From Stomoxys calcitrans (Eukaryota > Arthropoda > Insecta > Diptera > Muscidae), in contig NC_081553.1 of assembly GCF_963082655.1 (NCBI RefSeq), forward strand, positions 34,168,882 to 34,232,881: a stretch of 64,000 nt of DNA, in the 5' to 3' direction. The notes under the pieces are model-generated. The model worked only from the letters and a program-made list of their open reading frames with translations, had not been told where the DNA came from and ran no database searches. Below are positions 32,259 through 42,245 of the stretch, one piece after another. Made by a program: the position numbers and the translations under genes. Position 1 is the stretch's first letter. Each line of letters begins with the position of its first letter.

Positions 32259-34112
32259 TATCTAAAATTTTCTACATATTAACAACCATACCTTAAGGTA
32301 CCAACAAAGGTCTTTGTGAGCGATATTCATTACATGCAAACTATTCATGAAAACTTGTAAATTCTACAAAAATTTCGTCAAAATTTGATTTTCATGGAAA
32401 ATTTCTTCCAAATTGGTTTGCGGGGGAAATGATTTTCACAGAAAATTCCTATAAAATTTGGGTATTGTGGCAATCTGGGTTTAAATTTGAAAATTTATTA
32501 TTTCCTTGTCTTCTCATGAATTTGTTGAACACTTTTAGTGTTACCTTTCTTTAAAAATAAAAATAAAAACATTAAAATGACTGCGCACAAGAAACGTAGG
32601 CCAAATAAAAAGTAGTTTTGTTAAAAAAAAAAAACTTAGGCTTAAGCAATACCGTTGTAACAAATAGCCGGCCACGACGGACCATAACAATAACCCGGTA
32701 TGGACACATTGCTGTCATGTCATGTTGAATATGTGTGTGTGTATGTTTGTATGTATGCGCGGTTGGCTGGCTATATGTTGTTAAGTTCCCATTGAAATTA
32801 TGTCAAACTCAGCAAACTAAGTTCATTGCCGAAAAAGGTCAATGAACGTATTAACAATAACAAAATAATTAAATAAAAGAAAAGCACACCAAGAAAGGCG
32901 GCATACGATGCCGACAACAATGTCGACAAAGCGCATGCAACAAAATACCCCACTTTAAGCAAAAGAGAACCAAAGAAGCAATATATACCACTAAAATAAC
33001 AACAATAATGACCAACAATAGAACTTGATGTTGTTGTTATTTCTTCTTGTATTGCTTTCAAGTTGTCAGCTGGCCAATAAAATAAAAAAAAGAAAACCAA
33101 GTAAATGTTACTTTTTTGTTATAGCATAACATAAAATCTCCATCGTGTGAGTAAACAGCCTTTTGAAGAACTTACAAAGTAAGCAAAGCTGGATATTATA
33201 ATTCTAACAAGTATAAAATAATGAAAGGTCGAATTTCTAAATCAATAATCGGCATTAAGGATTAATTCTATGAATAACATATGAAGTGTTCTTTCTACTC
33301 ATTGCCACCAAGTGCACAACCAATGTGACAAACGAAATGTTGTTTGAACTCGTACTCACTTAGATTCTCAAAGCTTACATACATATGTGTCTATGTATGT
33401 AAATAGTCTCAGGGTGTTGGGTGATGTAGAAGAATCGATGACACCTCATGTTTCGATATGTGCTTTCTTTTAATATAGCCTTATGTTGTTGTTGCTTCTC
33501 ACTCAGCCATCGTGTGTGTGAATGGGTGGCTTGCATATGCCATTGGTAGTTTGAATATCATTAACACTATATGTCAGAATAGTTGTAAAAGCACAGAGTT
33601 CTTACACAGAACATATTGTAGAAGAGTAACCAAGACAATAATGAGATAGAATAGCATTATCTCTCTTGAAATACAACATATGGTAGTTGGAAGAATACTG
33701 AATTAGAATATTATTTCATTTGCAACAGAGTTTGTGTTAGTTCTGCGTGGAATATTATGTGTGTAATGACAATAATACCTTTACGTTGTTATATTGATTC
33801 TCATTTGGCCAGCGTTTATAAATGCTTAATTTCCATATGCCTCTTGTAGTTTGAATATCATTAACATTCTCGTACAATAAAACATACAATAGTTGAAGGA
33901 GCACTGAGTTAGAGTAGCATTATACACTGTCTTACAACCAAAGGTAACGGTAATGAAGAGTAGGGATTTAGAATAGCATTATCTCTGTAATAGAGCGTTT
34001 GGAGTTGAGTACTATATTAGAATAGCATTAATTATCTTGCATGCTAGAGATGAAAACAAGAGAATAAACCAAACCCCGAAAAATTTCGAAATCCTAGGAG
34101 CGCTACCTAATG
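32259..34112. other. AT-rich spacer, no gene recognised
   Basis: No repeat family was recognised except short A/T runs; 32723-32756 is GTATG-rich. The sequence from 33500 to 34030 contains two loosely similar blocks around GTTTGAATATCATTAACA (33550 and 33849), suggesting an old internal duplication. Several open frames are hydrophobic by composition only. Confidence 0.4.
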
Positions 34113-34280
34113 GACCTGGGCGCCCCGGTAAGTAGCGTGGTCGGATTGCTAGTGCTAGGCTTGTGGGTTTCGATTCCAACTAGGGGCCTTGGTCTGTCGC
34201 TACTGTGGTATCACAATGGAATTAAAAATGTCTAAGTGAGTTTGTACAGGACTGCCACTTACCTAATGTAATGTGAAAAT
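34113..34280 (+). mobile_element. Second tRNA-like SINE relic (SINE2 copy 1)
   Basis: AGTAGCGTGGTCGGATTGC and GTGGGTTTCGATTCC resemble A and B boxes. They are followed by GTCGCTACTGTGGTATCACA, which recurs at 49144. Different from the S1-S9 family. Degenerate. Confidence 0.45.
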
Positions 34281-34329
34281 GGCACATAAAAATTATTTTG
34301 GGTTCAGGAAATTGATATGACATCAACTT

Positions 34330-35725
34330 AAATATCGGATTATCTGCTAAGGTAGAATGAGGACAAGAGGTTGTGGAAAGGAAACCTTAGGGCACGAAGA
34401 AAGGATGTCAGACGGGGTATTAAAGATAACTTGAGAATTCACAAGAAGGAATTAATATGATTCAAAAGGGAGGATTATGTCAAATTGATTGAGAAATTAT
34501 CGCGCATGCAGGATACCTCAAAATCGCGGAAGTAAATGACCAAGCCTTTCCCTTATACGAGTAACTTAAGGAAGCCAGATGGAGGACGGGCGTTTTCTCT
34601 ACACTTTACTCTATTTATTTGTTGGAGAGGCACTTACTCGATTGCAAACCCATAGTCCAGATGGGAAGTAACGCTGCCACAAGGAAATAGCCCGATAATG
34701 GGTTAATTTTGCGGACCTTATGGATCCGGTAACACAGATTCTTGAGGAACTTTCGACAAAGGGGGTCAGGCTATGATCTTACCCGGATGACATAGTTATT
34801 CTGGCAACGTTTTTTGTTTTTGGTCTACGCTATTGGAAGTACTGGGCGTACATAGCTCTCGAATATTTAACATCCTATAATGAGCGTTAGCTCCAAGAAT
34901 GCAAATTTGATCAAGAACATTCCACTAAAGAACTGGGGAACTTCTGATATATCACTAAGTGTTGTCCGATTTAAATTATAAGCTCAATGATAAGGGGCCT
35001 CCTTTTTATAGCCGAGTCCTAACGGCGTGCCGCAGTACGACTCCTCTTTGGGGAGAAGTTTTAACATGGCATAGTACCTCACAAATGTGGCCAGCATTAG
35101 GAGGGTATAACCACCGATGAAAATTTTTGTCTGATGCTCTCACCATGAGTCGAACCCAGGCGTTGGCCCCTAAGAATACGGAGTTAATATCGTTTTTACC
35201 GAATGAGAGAATTCCCGAGTTTAGGTTAATCTCTCTGCAGGGTGTAGGTTTGAATTTATCAGGATCAGCCAAATTCTTTGGTATAGTTTTGGATAGTAAA
35301 TTAAACTTAAATTAAATTTGAAAACTTAAAATTAAATCTAGGAGTAAAACGCTTGCGTTTCGTACTCGTGTCAGAAACTCGCAGATGGTGAATAGATGGG
35401 GTATGAAACCTAGAATGATGTATTGATTGTACGGCCAGTGCTGACGTATAGTTGTCATTAGGTCAATGTTGTGCTAGAGGCAGTTTTGGCAGTTTATGCA
35501 ATTGCAAGTGCAGCGGAGATTATTCAAGCTATGGATATCAGACGAAAGAACATCTGTATATTCAGCTACAGTCAGGCATCACTGAAGGCTATCACTGACG
35601 CGAGTTCTAGATTTAAGGTGTTTGACAGCAGTAGATGGTGAGGTTACGTGAGAACGATTACTTGTCTCTGTGTAGGCACACATTCTTGCTAGAGTAGGAA
35701 AAAATATTTTCTTAGTGTCGGTAGC
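34330..35725 (+). pseudogene. LINE ORF2 relic (R1/I-like, RT and RNase H), split by a SINE
   Basis: Fragments in shifting frames read LRKPDGGRAFSLHF, then RQRGS and SYPDDIVILA (a degraded YADD box). After the SINE (34914-35163) come APKNTELISFLPNE and LNLSGSAKFFGIVLDSKLN, the post-catalytic block of R1/I-type reverse transcriptases. Then RVRNSQMVNRWGMKPRMM, and near 35540-35640 NICIFSYSQASLKAITDASS, which resembles an RNase H core. Multiple stops; inactive. Confidence 0.65.
34914..35163 (-). mobile_element. tRNA-derived SINE copy S4, head truncated
   Basis: Minus-oriented body and tail (CAAGAACATTCCACTAAAG ... CAAATGTGGCCAGCATTAGG) ending at GTCGAACCCAGGCGTT, so the B box remains but the A box is lost. 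Imperfect flanking repeats GCTCCAAGAAT and GCCCCTAAGAAT mark the LINE insertion site. Confidence 0.8.
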
Positions 35726-35769
35726 AAAGATGCTTTCATCGCTGGAAAAAAAGCGGTGAGCTCTAAATA

Positions 35770-35826
35770 ATAAAAAGTTTGCCCCTGTTCCTTAATGGAA
35801 TGTTCATGGGCAAAATTTGCATTTAC
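35770..35826 (+). mobile_element. SINE 3' tail fragment S5
   Basis: AGTTTGCCCCTGTTCCTTAA, then GGAATGTTCATGGGCAAAAT. Only the conserved last 55 bases of the SINE are present. Confidence 0.75.
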
Positions 35827-37312
35827 CTCGAAAAAGAAAATTTAAGCCAGGAATTCCGTGCTATTTACAAAATCCCTGAAACATAGATCTAATTTCCTTT
35901 GCCAAAGCCCGGCTTTATGTCGTAAGGTTGAAGTACCCTTTATCTGGGTACTTTGATCTTACTTCTTTCAGGCACTAGAGAAACTAAGAGGCGTAAATCC
36001 AGTCAAAATCAAACCGTTCATAGTGGCATCTAAATGGCATAAAAAGGTCCGTTGTGAGACATTCTTAAATTAGAGGAGAAGTAATTGTAATGGGTCCAAC
36101 GACAGTCTCAGCAGATGTTTTGGTATAATTTTCTTCTTTCCCGACATTCCTTCACTAGGTCACTTCTCTTCTTCTTTCTCTCTTTACTGTTTATTTGAAT
36201 TGAACAGTTGGTTTTCATAAAACAGCTGTTCGATACTGCTAATTTTTGCTGGGAAAAAAATCTCCACTAAAAATTTACAAACTCTCAATTACCGAACTCT
36301 CAACAATTTGCTCGCTCTCACGCACTCTCCCGCTCTCTGCTACTGGTATGCGAACGAATTAGAAAGTAAAAATTTTTGCATACATGTTTTAGTACACGAC
36401 ACACATACATGCACTAGAGCTTACGGTAGTTCTGTAACTACTCAACTTCAGCAAACAGCGCATGAGCTTTATGATAATGGTATTCTGGCATACAATGGAA
36501 CCCTAGACGCCTTGTTAACCAAACAACAAAGCAGCATTTCCCCAGAAAATGTTTTACATAGAAACAAAAAAAATCCTTGATCTTAAAGACCCCACTGTGC
36601 AACTAAAAAATATGTTGTAATGACAACCGAAAGCAAAAGGAAGTACGTTCGGAAGTCTTTAATAGCAACACATACAATCGTATGCGGGCAAATAAGTAGG
36701 CAAAGACGAAAAAAGCGTTTTTTAGCCAACAAAATTTCAATGTCAATGTAATTTGAAATGTTCATTCTCTCATTAGCATCGAAGACAATCATTCGCATAA
36801 CAACAACATATCGTCACTGAACTTTTAATTTATAAAATTAGGCGCAAACATTTAAAGATAATTTACAAATACAGACAAGCTGCCAAAAAAAAAGAAAAAC
36901 AATCACTGCATGCATGTGTGCTTTCACAAAAGTTCATTCACTTTGTAACAAAATGCGGGTATTCAAAAAAACAAAACACCACCAGCACCTCAACACAATT
37001 TTATCACTTATTCACCCGAATATTGTTTTGGTTTTAGGACTCCAATATAAAACCACAATGTTTATATGAATTTGAATGTAAGGTCTGATGACATTAGCTC
37101 AATCTGAGATATTTTCCACTAATTCGAAGGGCGTATTGTTTCAAAAGTGTAACGACATTTATTTCACTTTATTTCAAGTAGAAAATCGATAGTAAAATTA
37201 GTTGTAGCTACTTACAATTTTACTCGTATGTTTGAAGGAACACTCAAAGAGAAAAGTTAGTTGATGTTTGAAAGAGAACTATATTCAAGAGCAGAAACAG
37301 TAGATTAGTGAA
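35827..37312. other. Spacer, no gene recognised
   Basis: 36240-36350 has CTCTCAACAATTTGCTCGC with several CTCTC motifs. Elsewhere it is AT-rich. Open frames at 36308-36580 (+) and 36583-36798 (-) have no recognisable features. Confidence 0.4.
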
Positions 37313-37665
37313 GTAAAATACAGTAGCAGTCATAATAATTGCAGCAGACATAATGATAATAGTCATTGTCCTTTAACTCTACCTGATTCTACAAGCTTCA
37401 GAGCACTGATGGAAAAGAGACGTTGCCAATTCATCAGCAATGGTGTCATTATTATATACAGGCGTTGTTGAAAATATTGACAACGTGTAAAATACAGTTG
37501 CAGTCATAATAATTGAAGCAGGCATAATGATAATAGTCATTGTCCTCTAACTCTACCTGATTCTACAAGCTTCAGAACACTGATGGAAAAAAGACGTTGT
37601 CAATTCATCATCAATGGTGTCATTATCATATACAGGCGTTGTTGAAAATATTGCCAACGAGCGGG
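37313..37665. repeat. 174-bp direct tandem duplication
   Basis: GTAAAATACAGTAGCAGTCA starts at 37313 and GTAAAATACAGTTGCAGTCA at 37487. The two units match almost throughout (CATAATGATAATAGTCATTG, ACCTGATTCTACAAGCTTCA, ATACAGGCGTTGTTGAAAAT). No protein is evident. Confidence 0.93.
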
Positions 37666-37724
37666 GTGGATTTTGTGAACGCGTTTTTAGGTAGGTCCTT
37701 ACAATTTTTCTACTAAAAAGTAAA

Positions 37725-38027
37725 CATACACTTATAAAAATTTGTTAGTGAAAACAGCAAAAATATTTGCTGAAACAGCAGAAAGCTGATAAAACAGCAA
37801 GCATTTTCTGCTGTTTTCAAATTTAAAAAAGCTTAAGAATGTCGCAAATATTTCAAAAAATTTTATATTCCATCATGTTTCTCAACTTTACACGCATATA
37901 CCTCAAAATTTTTTCAACTTTGTACAATTTGCAAATTTTTGATCGAATTTAAATAACAGCAGACAAAATAACTACCACTTTCATATATTTATGCTTTTAA
38001 ACAAACAAATGTAAGCCTAAAATTGTC
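37725..38027. mobile_element. Family G (CAGCA-rich) segment 1
   Basis: AACAGCAAAAATATTTGCTG, AACAGCAGAAAGCTG and TTTTCTGCTGTTTT form a self-complementary cluster. Related segments lie at 39170, 40190 and 40715. Family B element B6 follows immediately. Confidence 0.5.
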
Positions 38028-38029
38028 AA

Positions 38030-39084
38030 TTTTTATACCCACCACCGAAAGATGGGGTATATTAAATTTGTTATTCCGTTTGCAACACATCGAAATATCC
38101 ATTTCGGATCCTATAAAGTATAGGTATTCTTGATCAGCGTAAAAATCTAAGACGATCTAGCCATGTCCGTCCGTCTGTCTGTTGAAATCAAGCTACAGTC
38201 TCTAAAAATAGAGGTATTGAGCTGAAACTTTGCACAGATTATTTTTTTGTCCATAAGCAGGTTAAGTTCGAAGATGGGTTACATCGGACTATATCTTGAT
38301 GTAGCCTCCATATGGACCGATCGGACGATTTAGGGTCTTAGGCTCATTAAAGCCACATTTATTATCCGATTATGCTGAAATTTGAGACAGTGAGTTGTGT
38401 TAGGCCCTTCGACATCCTTCTTCAATTTGGCCATATAGACCGATCTCTCGATTTAAGGTCTTGGGCCCATTAAAGGAGCATTTATTATCTGATTTTGCTA
38501 AAATTTAGTACAGTTAGTTGTGTTTGGCCCTTCGACATCCTTCTTCAATTTGGCCATATAGACCGATCTCTCGATTTAAGGTTTTTGGCCCCTAAAGGGC
38601 GCATTTATTGTCCGATGTCGCCGAAATTTAGAGCATCTTTCTGCAATATGGAACATATCGGTTCAGATATGGATAAAGCTGCCATATAAACCGATCTCTC
38701 GATTTAAGGTTTTGGGCCCATAAAAGGCACATTGATAATCCTATTTCGCTCAAATTTGACACAGTGACTTATGTTAGGCTTTTCGACATCTGTGTTGTAT
38801 ATGGTTCAGATCGGTCTATATTTGGATATGGCTACCAAAAATACTAATATTTTGTTCTACAAAATTGAACAATGTGACTTGTACTTATTAGACCAGTCAA
38901 TATCCGTATCGAATTTGGCCCAAATCGAATCCTATTTCGATAAAGCTGCTATGTTAAATTAAAAAAATTTAATTAAATTATCCATTTTTCACTGGATTAT
39001 GACGATAGCTGGTTTACATATATACCTGAGGTGTTGGGTATCGAAAGTTCGGCCCGGCTGAACTTAACGCCTTTTTACTTGTTT
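38030..39084 (+). mobile_element. Family B element B6, complete
   Basis: Left end TTTATACCCACCACCGAAAG, GTCCGTCCGTCTGTCTGT at 38165-38182, about five units, ATACCTGAGGTGTTGGGTAT, palindrome GTTCGGCCCGGCTGAAC and CGCCTTTTTACTTGTTT. One arm of the palindrome has a single change. Confidence 0.87.
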
Positions 39085-39250
39085 TTATTAATATATAGTA
39101 AATGCCTCCACTGTCGTTTAGAAGTTCAAAAATTTTGAATGGATTTATTCAAAAGTTTAAAATTTTTTATTTAATATCAGCAGACAGTGTATGCTGATAT
39201 CAGCAGACTAATTTTTTGGATGTAGATCCTTAGAAATGTCCTGAGTACTT
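39085..39250. mobile_element. Family G segment 2
   Basis: ATCAGCAGACAGTGTATGCTG and ATATCAGCAGACTAATTTTT lie just right of B6. Together with 37725-38027 this suggests B6 inserted into a family G element. Confidence 0.45.
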
Positions 39251-40189
39251 TTCTAGTCACACAATACTTTGCAATCTTTATGACTCTTATTTCACTGCCT
39301 TATAAAATAAATGTTTTATAAATTTTTGTGGGGTTAAATTTTACATTAAAGCGAATGTACAAATATGTACATACGAGTATGTAATGTAGAAGGTGATGAT
39401 AACAAACCACTATGTATTTATATATTAGACCACACACACACACACACACATATGTGCTCGTAAGTGTGTTATAAATAAACAATGTCGTCAACTTTGTTGC
39501 GATAGTCATTAAAGCAGTTTGAGAATACCAAATGAAATACCATGAATGAAAACTTAACAATTTTCTAATTGAACTTACTTTTTCAACATTGAAAAGCGGT
39601 ACGTGGAAGGAATATAAATAATATAGAAAAGTAAGAGATATACCACACAAAATAATTAGCAAGACACTTTGAACCTATAGGTGAAGAAATAGAAGGTATG
39701 AATTACACCTTGAAAGCTAAGTTTGGGGATTAGAGATACCAAGTAACGGTTCTGAGTGGTTTAAACTTGGCGAAGTTCAGGTCAAACATGGTTCCTCTCT
39801 CATCACAATTGTGAACGTGGACTTACCGATGGTGTCTTCCGGGAAAATAACCCGCCCTTGTATAAACGATCAAACAATACTTTCAATAAACATGAGCAAA
39901 AATTTTGCTTAATTTTCAGCAGATTTTTAGGGTTGCCAGCTGAACTATTGAATAGTTAAGACTCTCTATTCCCGATAGTATAGCAGTGCAATGGCAAACG
40001 ACAGTTTGAGTGAATTAAGATATTCAGGATCCAGAATGATATTAAAAATTTTATCAATGCCATCAAACCGATGGCTTTGGTACAGACACATCCTCCTGCG
40101 GTGATAAAGAATACAATAAGAATAAGAATACAAAGAAAAGGGCATGAAACGAACACCGTGCCAGCTGCTGCACTCTACCAAATTTGTTA
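39251..40189. other. Spacer with (CA)n run
   Basis: ACACACACACACACACACA at about 39431-39449. Otherwise AT-rich, no gene recognised. Confidence 0.45.
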
Positions 40190-40350
40190 CTCAAAACAGC
40201 AAAAATGTTTGCTAAAACAGCAGTTTTTGTCTGCTGAAAATGGGAAAGCAGACATTACTGCTGTTTCAGCAAACATAGGGCTGCTCTTTTAGCAAAAATT
40301 TCTTACTGCTATATCAAATACCAAAATCTGCTGTTCGGAGTACACAAATC
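40190..40350. mobile_element. Family G segment 3
   Basis: CAAAACAGCAAAAATGTTTG, AACAGCAGTTTTTGTCTGCTG, ACTGCTGTTTCAGCAAAC and AATCTGCTGTTCGG. Dense AGCAG/CTGCT motifs on both strands. Confidence 0.5.
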
Positions 40351-40714
40351 TGCTAAAATCAAAATTGTATGCTACTTTTTATGTTTGCCTGTTATTTGTT
40401 TTGATTACTTTAGGTATTTTTTAGAAATATTGTTGGAAGAGATGATTTTAATTTGAGGAATATTACTGCAATGAAGCTACCTGATCCATCCATTGGTATA
40501 CGTTTCGAATTGTGGCTGTGCTAGCTCGCACTTTTTTGGTTATTGCTCTACTAATGTGCACATGACTGGCATGGCCTTTTGTATCTAAATTTAAAGAAGA
40601 AAGGTTATGGAAAGTATACATTCAGTGGTGATTATAACCCACTGAGACACACATTTACATGTGTTCCATTTTTTCTTCTAAGATCCCTTTCATAATTAAG
40701 CAGAAGTCATTTTC
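40351..40714. other. Spacer, nothing recognised
   Basis: Mixed AT-rich sequence between two family G segments. No coding or repeat signal was assigned. Confidence 0.35.
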
Positions 40715-40858
40715 AACAAGCAACAGACTTTCAGCAGTAAGCCTGCTACTCTGAAATTGCAGTACTACCGCTGTAATAGCAGAACTACTAGTACAATAGC
40801 AGCAAAATTAACTACTAATACTCAGCAGACAGTGTTTGATATTTCAGCAAACTTTTAT
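40715..40858. mobile_element. Family G segment 4
   Basis: CAGACTTTCAGCAGTAAGC, GTAATAGCAGAACTACTAG, CAATAGCAGCAAAATTAAC and ACTCAGCAGACAGTGTTTG. The last motif repeats the one in segment 2 (39180). Confidence 0.5.
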
Positions 40859-40860
40859 CT

Positions 40861-41526
40861 ATGAGTGTGGTATCCGGTGAAGGTGGTCATGAGTACGTAA
40901 CAGTAACCCTGCTGAAAAACAATAAGGCAGCAGAAGCCAATGGGTTGCCGGCTGTACTCTTTAAGACCGAAGGTGAAACGCTGATAAGGCTTATGCATCA
41001 GCTCGTCGGCAGGACCTTTCTTGAAGAACGCGTACCCGATTGGAACCTCATCGTACAATGTTCCATACACAAGAAAGGTGACAAGACAGTATGTGCCATT
41101 TACTGAGGAATAACTCCCCTCCTCATCGCATATAAAAACATAATTTGGACCTATTAGTGGTGGCCTTAGACCAGGTAAATCCACCATAGACCAGATACTT
41201 ACACTGCGCCAAATTCTGGAAAAAAACCCAAAAAGGACAAACCAACACCTCCCATATTTTCGTTGACCACAAAGCCGTTTTCGACAGCCTTATACGTTCA
41301 AAAGTATTTTAAGCCATGTCTTAGTTTGGCATCCCTGCAAAACTGAAACGCCTTTGCAGGATGACTTCTACATGTTCCTACCAAAGAATAGGAAAGATTC
41401 TCTCCCAGCCATTCAATACTAAACAAGGTTTCAGACAGGGAAGCAACTTATCGTATGATCTCTTAAATATCCCGCTGCAGAAGATTATACGAGATGCAGG
41501 TGTGAATTGATATGGAACACTACCCA
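40861..41526 (+). pseudogene. LINE reverse-transcriptase relic
   Basis: Reads LLKNNKAAEANGLPAVLFKT and MHQLVGRTFLEERVPDW, then after a stop GKSTIDQILTLRQILEK-like sequence and VDHKAVFDS (motif A). MSxFGIPAKLKRL and QGxRQGSNLSYDLLNIPLQK (motif B) follow. The order matches the fingers and palm of a non-LTR reverse transcriptase. Frameshifts and stops make it inactive; the YADD part is missing. Confidence 0.75.
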
Positions 41527-41534
41527 CAAGAGGA

Positions 41535-41624
41535 GGTCACAGTAGCGCAGAGGTTAGCATGTCCGCCATCGACGCCAAACACCTGGGTTCGAATGCTGGC
41601 AGGAACATCAGAGAAGATTTTCAG
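41535..41624 (+). mobile_element. SINE head fragment S6a
   Basis: AGTAGCGCAGAGGTTAGCAT and GGGTTCGAATGCTGG (one B-box change). Ends AGAGAAGATTTTCAGAGG, so only the first 90 bases of the SINE remain. It is repeated at 41866-41955 as part of the 331-bp duplication. Confidence 0.8.
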
Positions 41625-41865
41625 AGGTTCAAAAGTATTCTAAGCCATGTCTGAGTTTGGCATCCCTGCAAAACTGAAACGCCTTGGCAGGATGACTTCT
41701 ACATGTTCCTACCCAAGAATAGCAAAGATTCTCTCCCAGCCATTCAATACTAAACAAGGTTCCAGACAGGGAAGCAACTTATCGTATGATCTCTTAAATA
41801 TACCGCTGCAGAAGATTATACGAGATGCAGATGTGAATTGATATGGAACACTACCCACAAGAGGA

Positions 41866-41955
41866 GGTCACAGTAGCGCAGAGGTTAGCATGTCCGCCAT
41901 CGACGCCAAACACCAGGGTTCGAATGCTGGCAGGAACATCAGAGAAGATTTTCAG
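41866..41955 (+). mobile_element. SINE head fragment S6b
   Basis: Duplicate of the head fragment at 41535-41624, with CCAGGGTTCGAATGCTGG. Arose through duplication, not a new insertion. Confidence 0.8.
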
Positions 41956-42008
41956 AGGTGCACGCAAAAAAATAAAACGTTTGGGAAATTTTTACGACAA
42001 ACAAAATA

Positions 42009-42245
42009 TTGGGTTGCCCAAAAAGTAATTGCGGATTTTTTAAAAGAAAGTAAATGCATTTTTAATAGAACTTAGAATGAACTTTAATCAAATATACTTT
42101 TTTTGCACTTTTTTTCTAAAGCAAGCTAAAAGTAACAGCTGATAAGTGACAGAAGAAAGAATGCAATTACAGAGTCAGAAGCTGTGAAAAAATTTGTCAA
42201 CGCCGACTATATGAAAAATCCGCAATTACTTTTTGGGCAACCCAA
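42009..42245 (-). mobile_element. Mariner MITE M3 (237 bp), opposite orientation
   Basis: Same ends and length as M1 and M2, but the interior (TAAAAGAAAGTAAATGCATT first) is reversed. TA is present at 42007-42008; the right flank is GT, so the duplication is lost on that side at the boundary with family E. Confidence 0.9.

Larger units (their letters stand above)
41296..41957 (+). repeat. 331-bp tandem duplication of a LINE-SINE chimera
   Basis: GTTCAAAAGTATT occurs at 41296 and 41627, and the sequences from each are almost identical for 331 bases. Each copy holds a reverse-transcriptase segment followed by a SINE head (CACAGTAGCGCAGAGGTTAG, GGTTCGAATGC). So the SINE head had already joined the LINE when the segment duplicated. 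Confidence 0.93.

Noticed and set aside
32798..33100. Hydrophobic 100-residue frame that looks like a membrane protein
   Set aside because: AT-rich codons give Phe/Leu/Tyr runs; no start context or homology recognised.
34500..35725. LTR retrotransposon
   Set aside because: No long terminal repeats or integrase motifs; motifs and order fit a non-LTR element.
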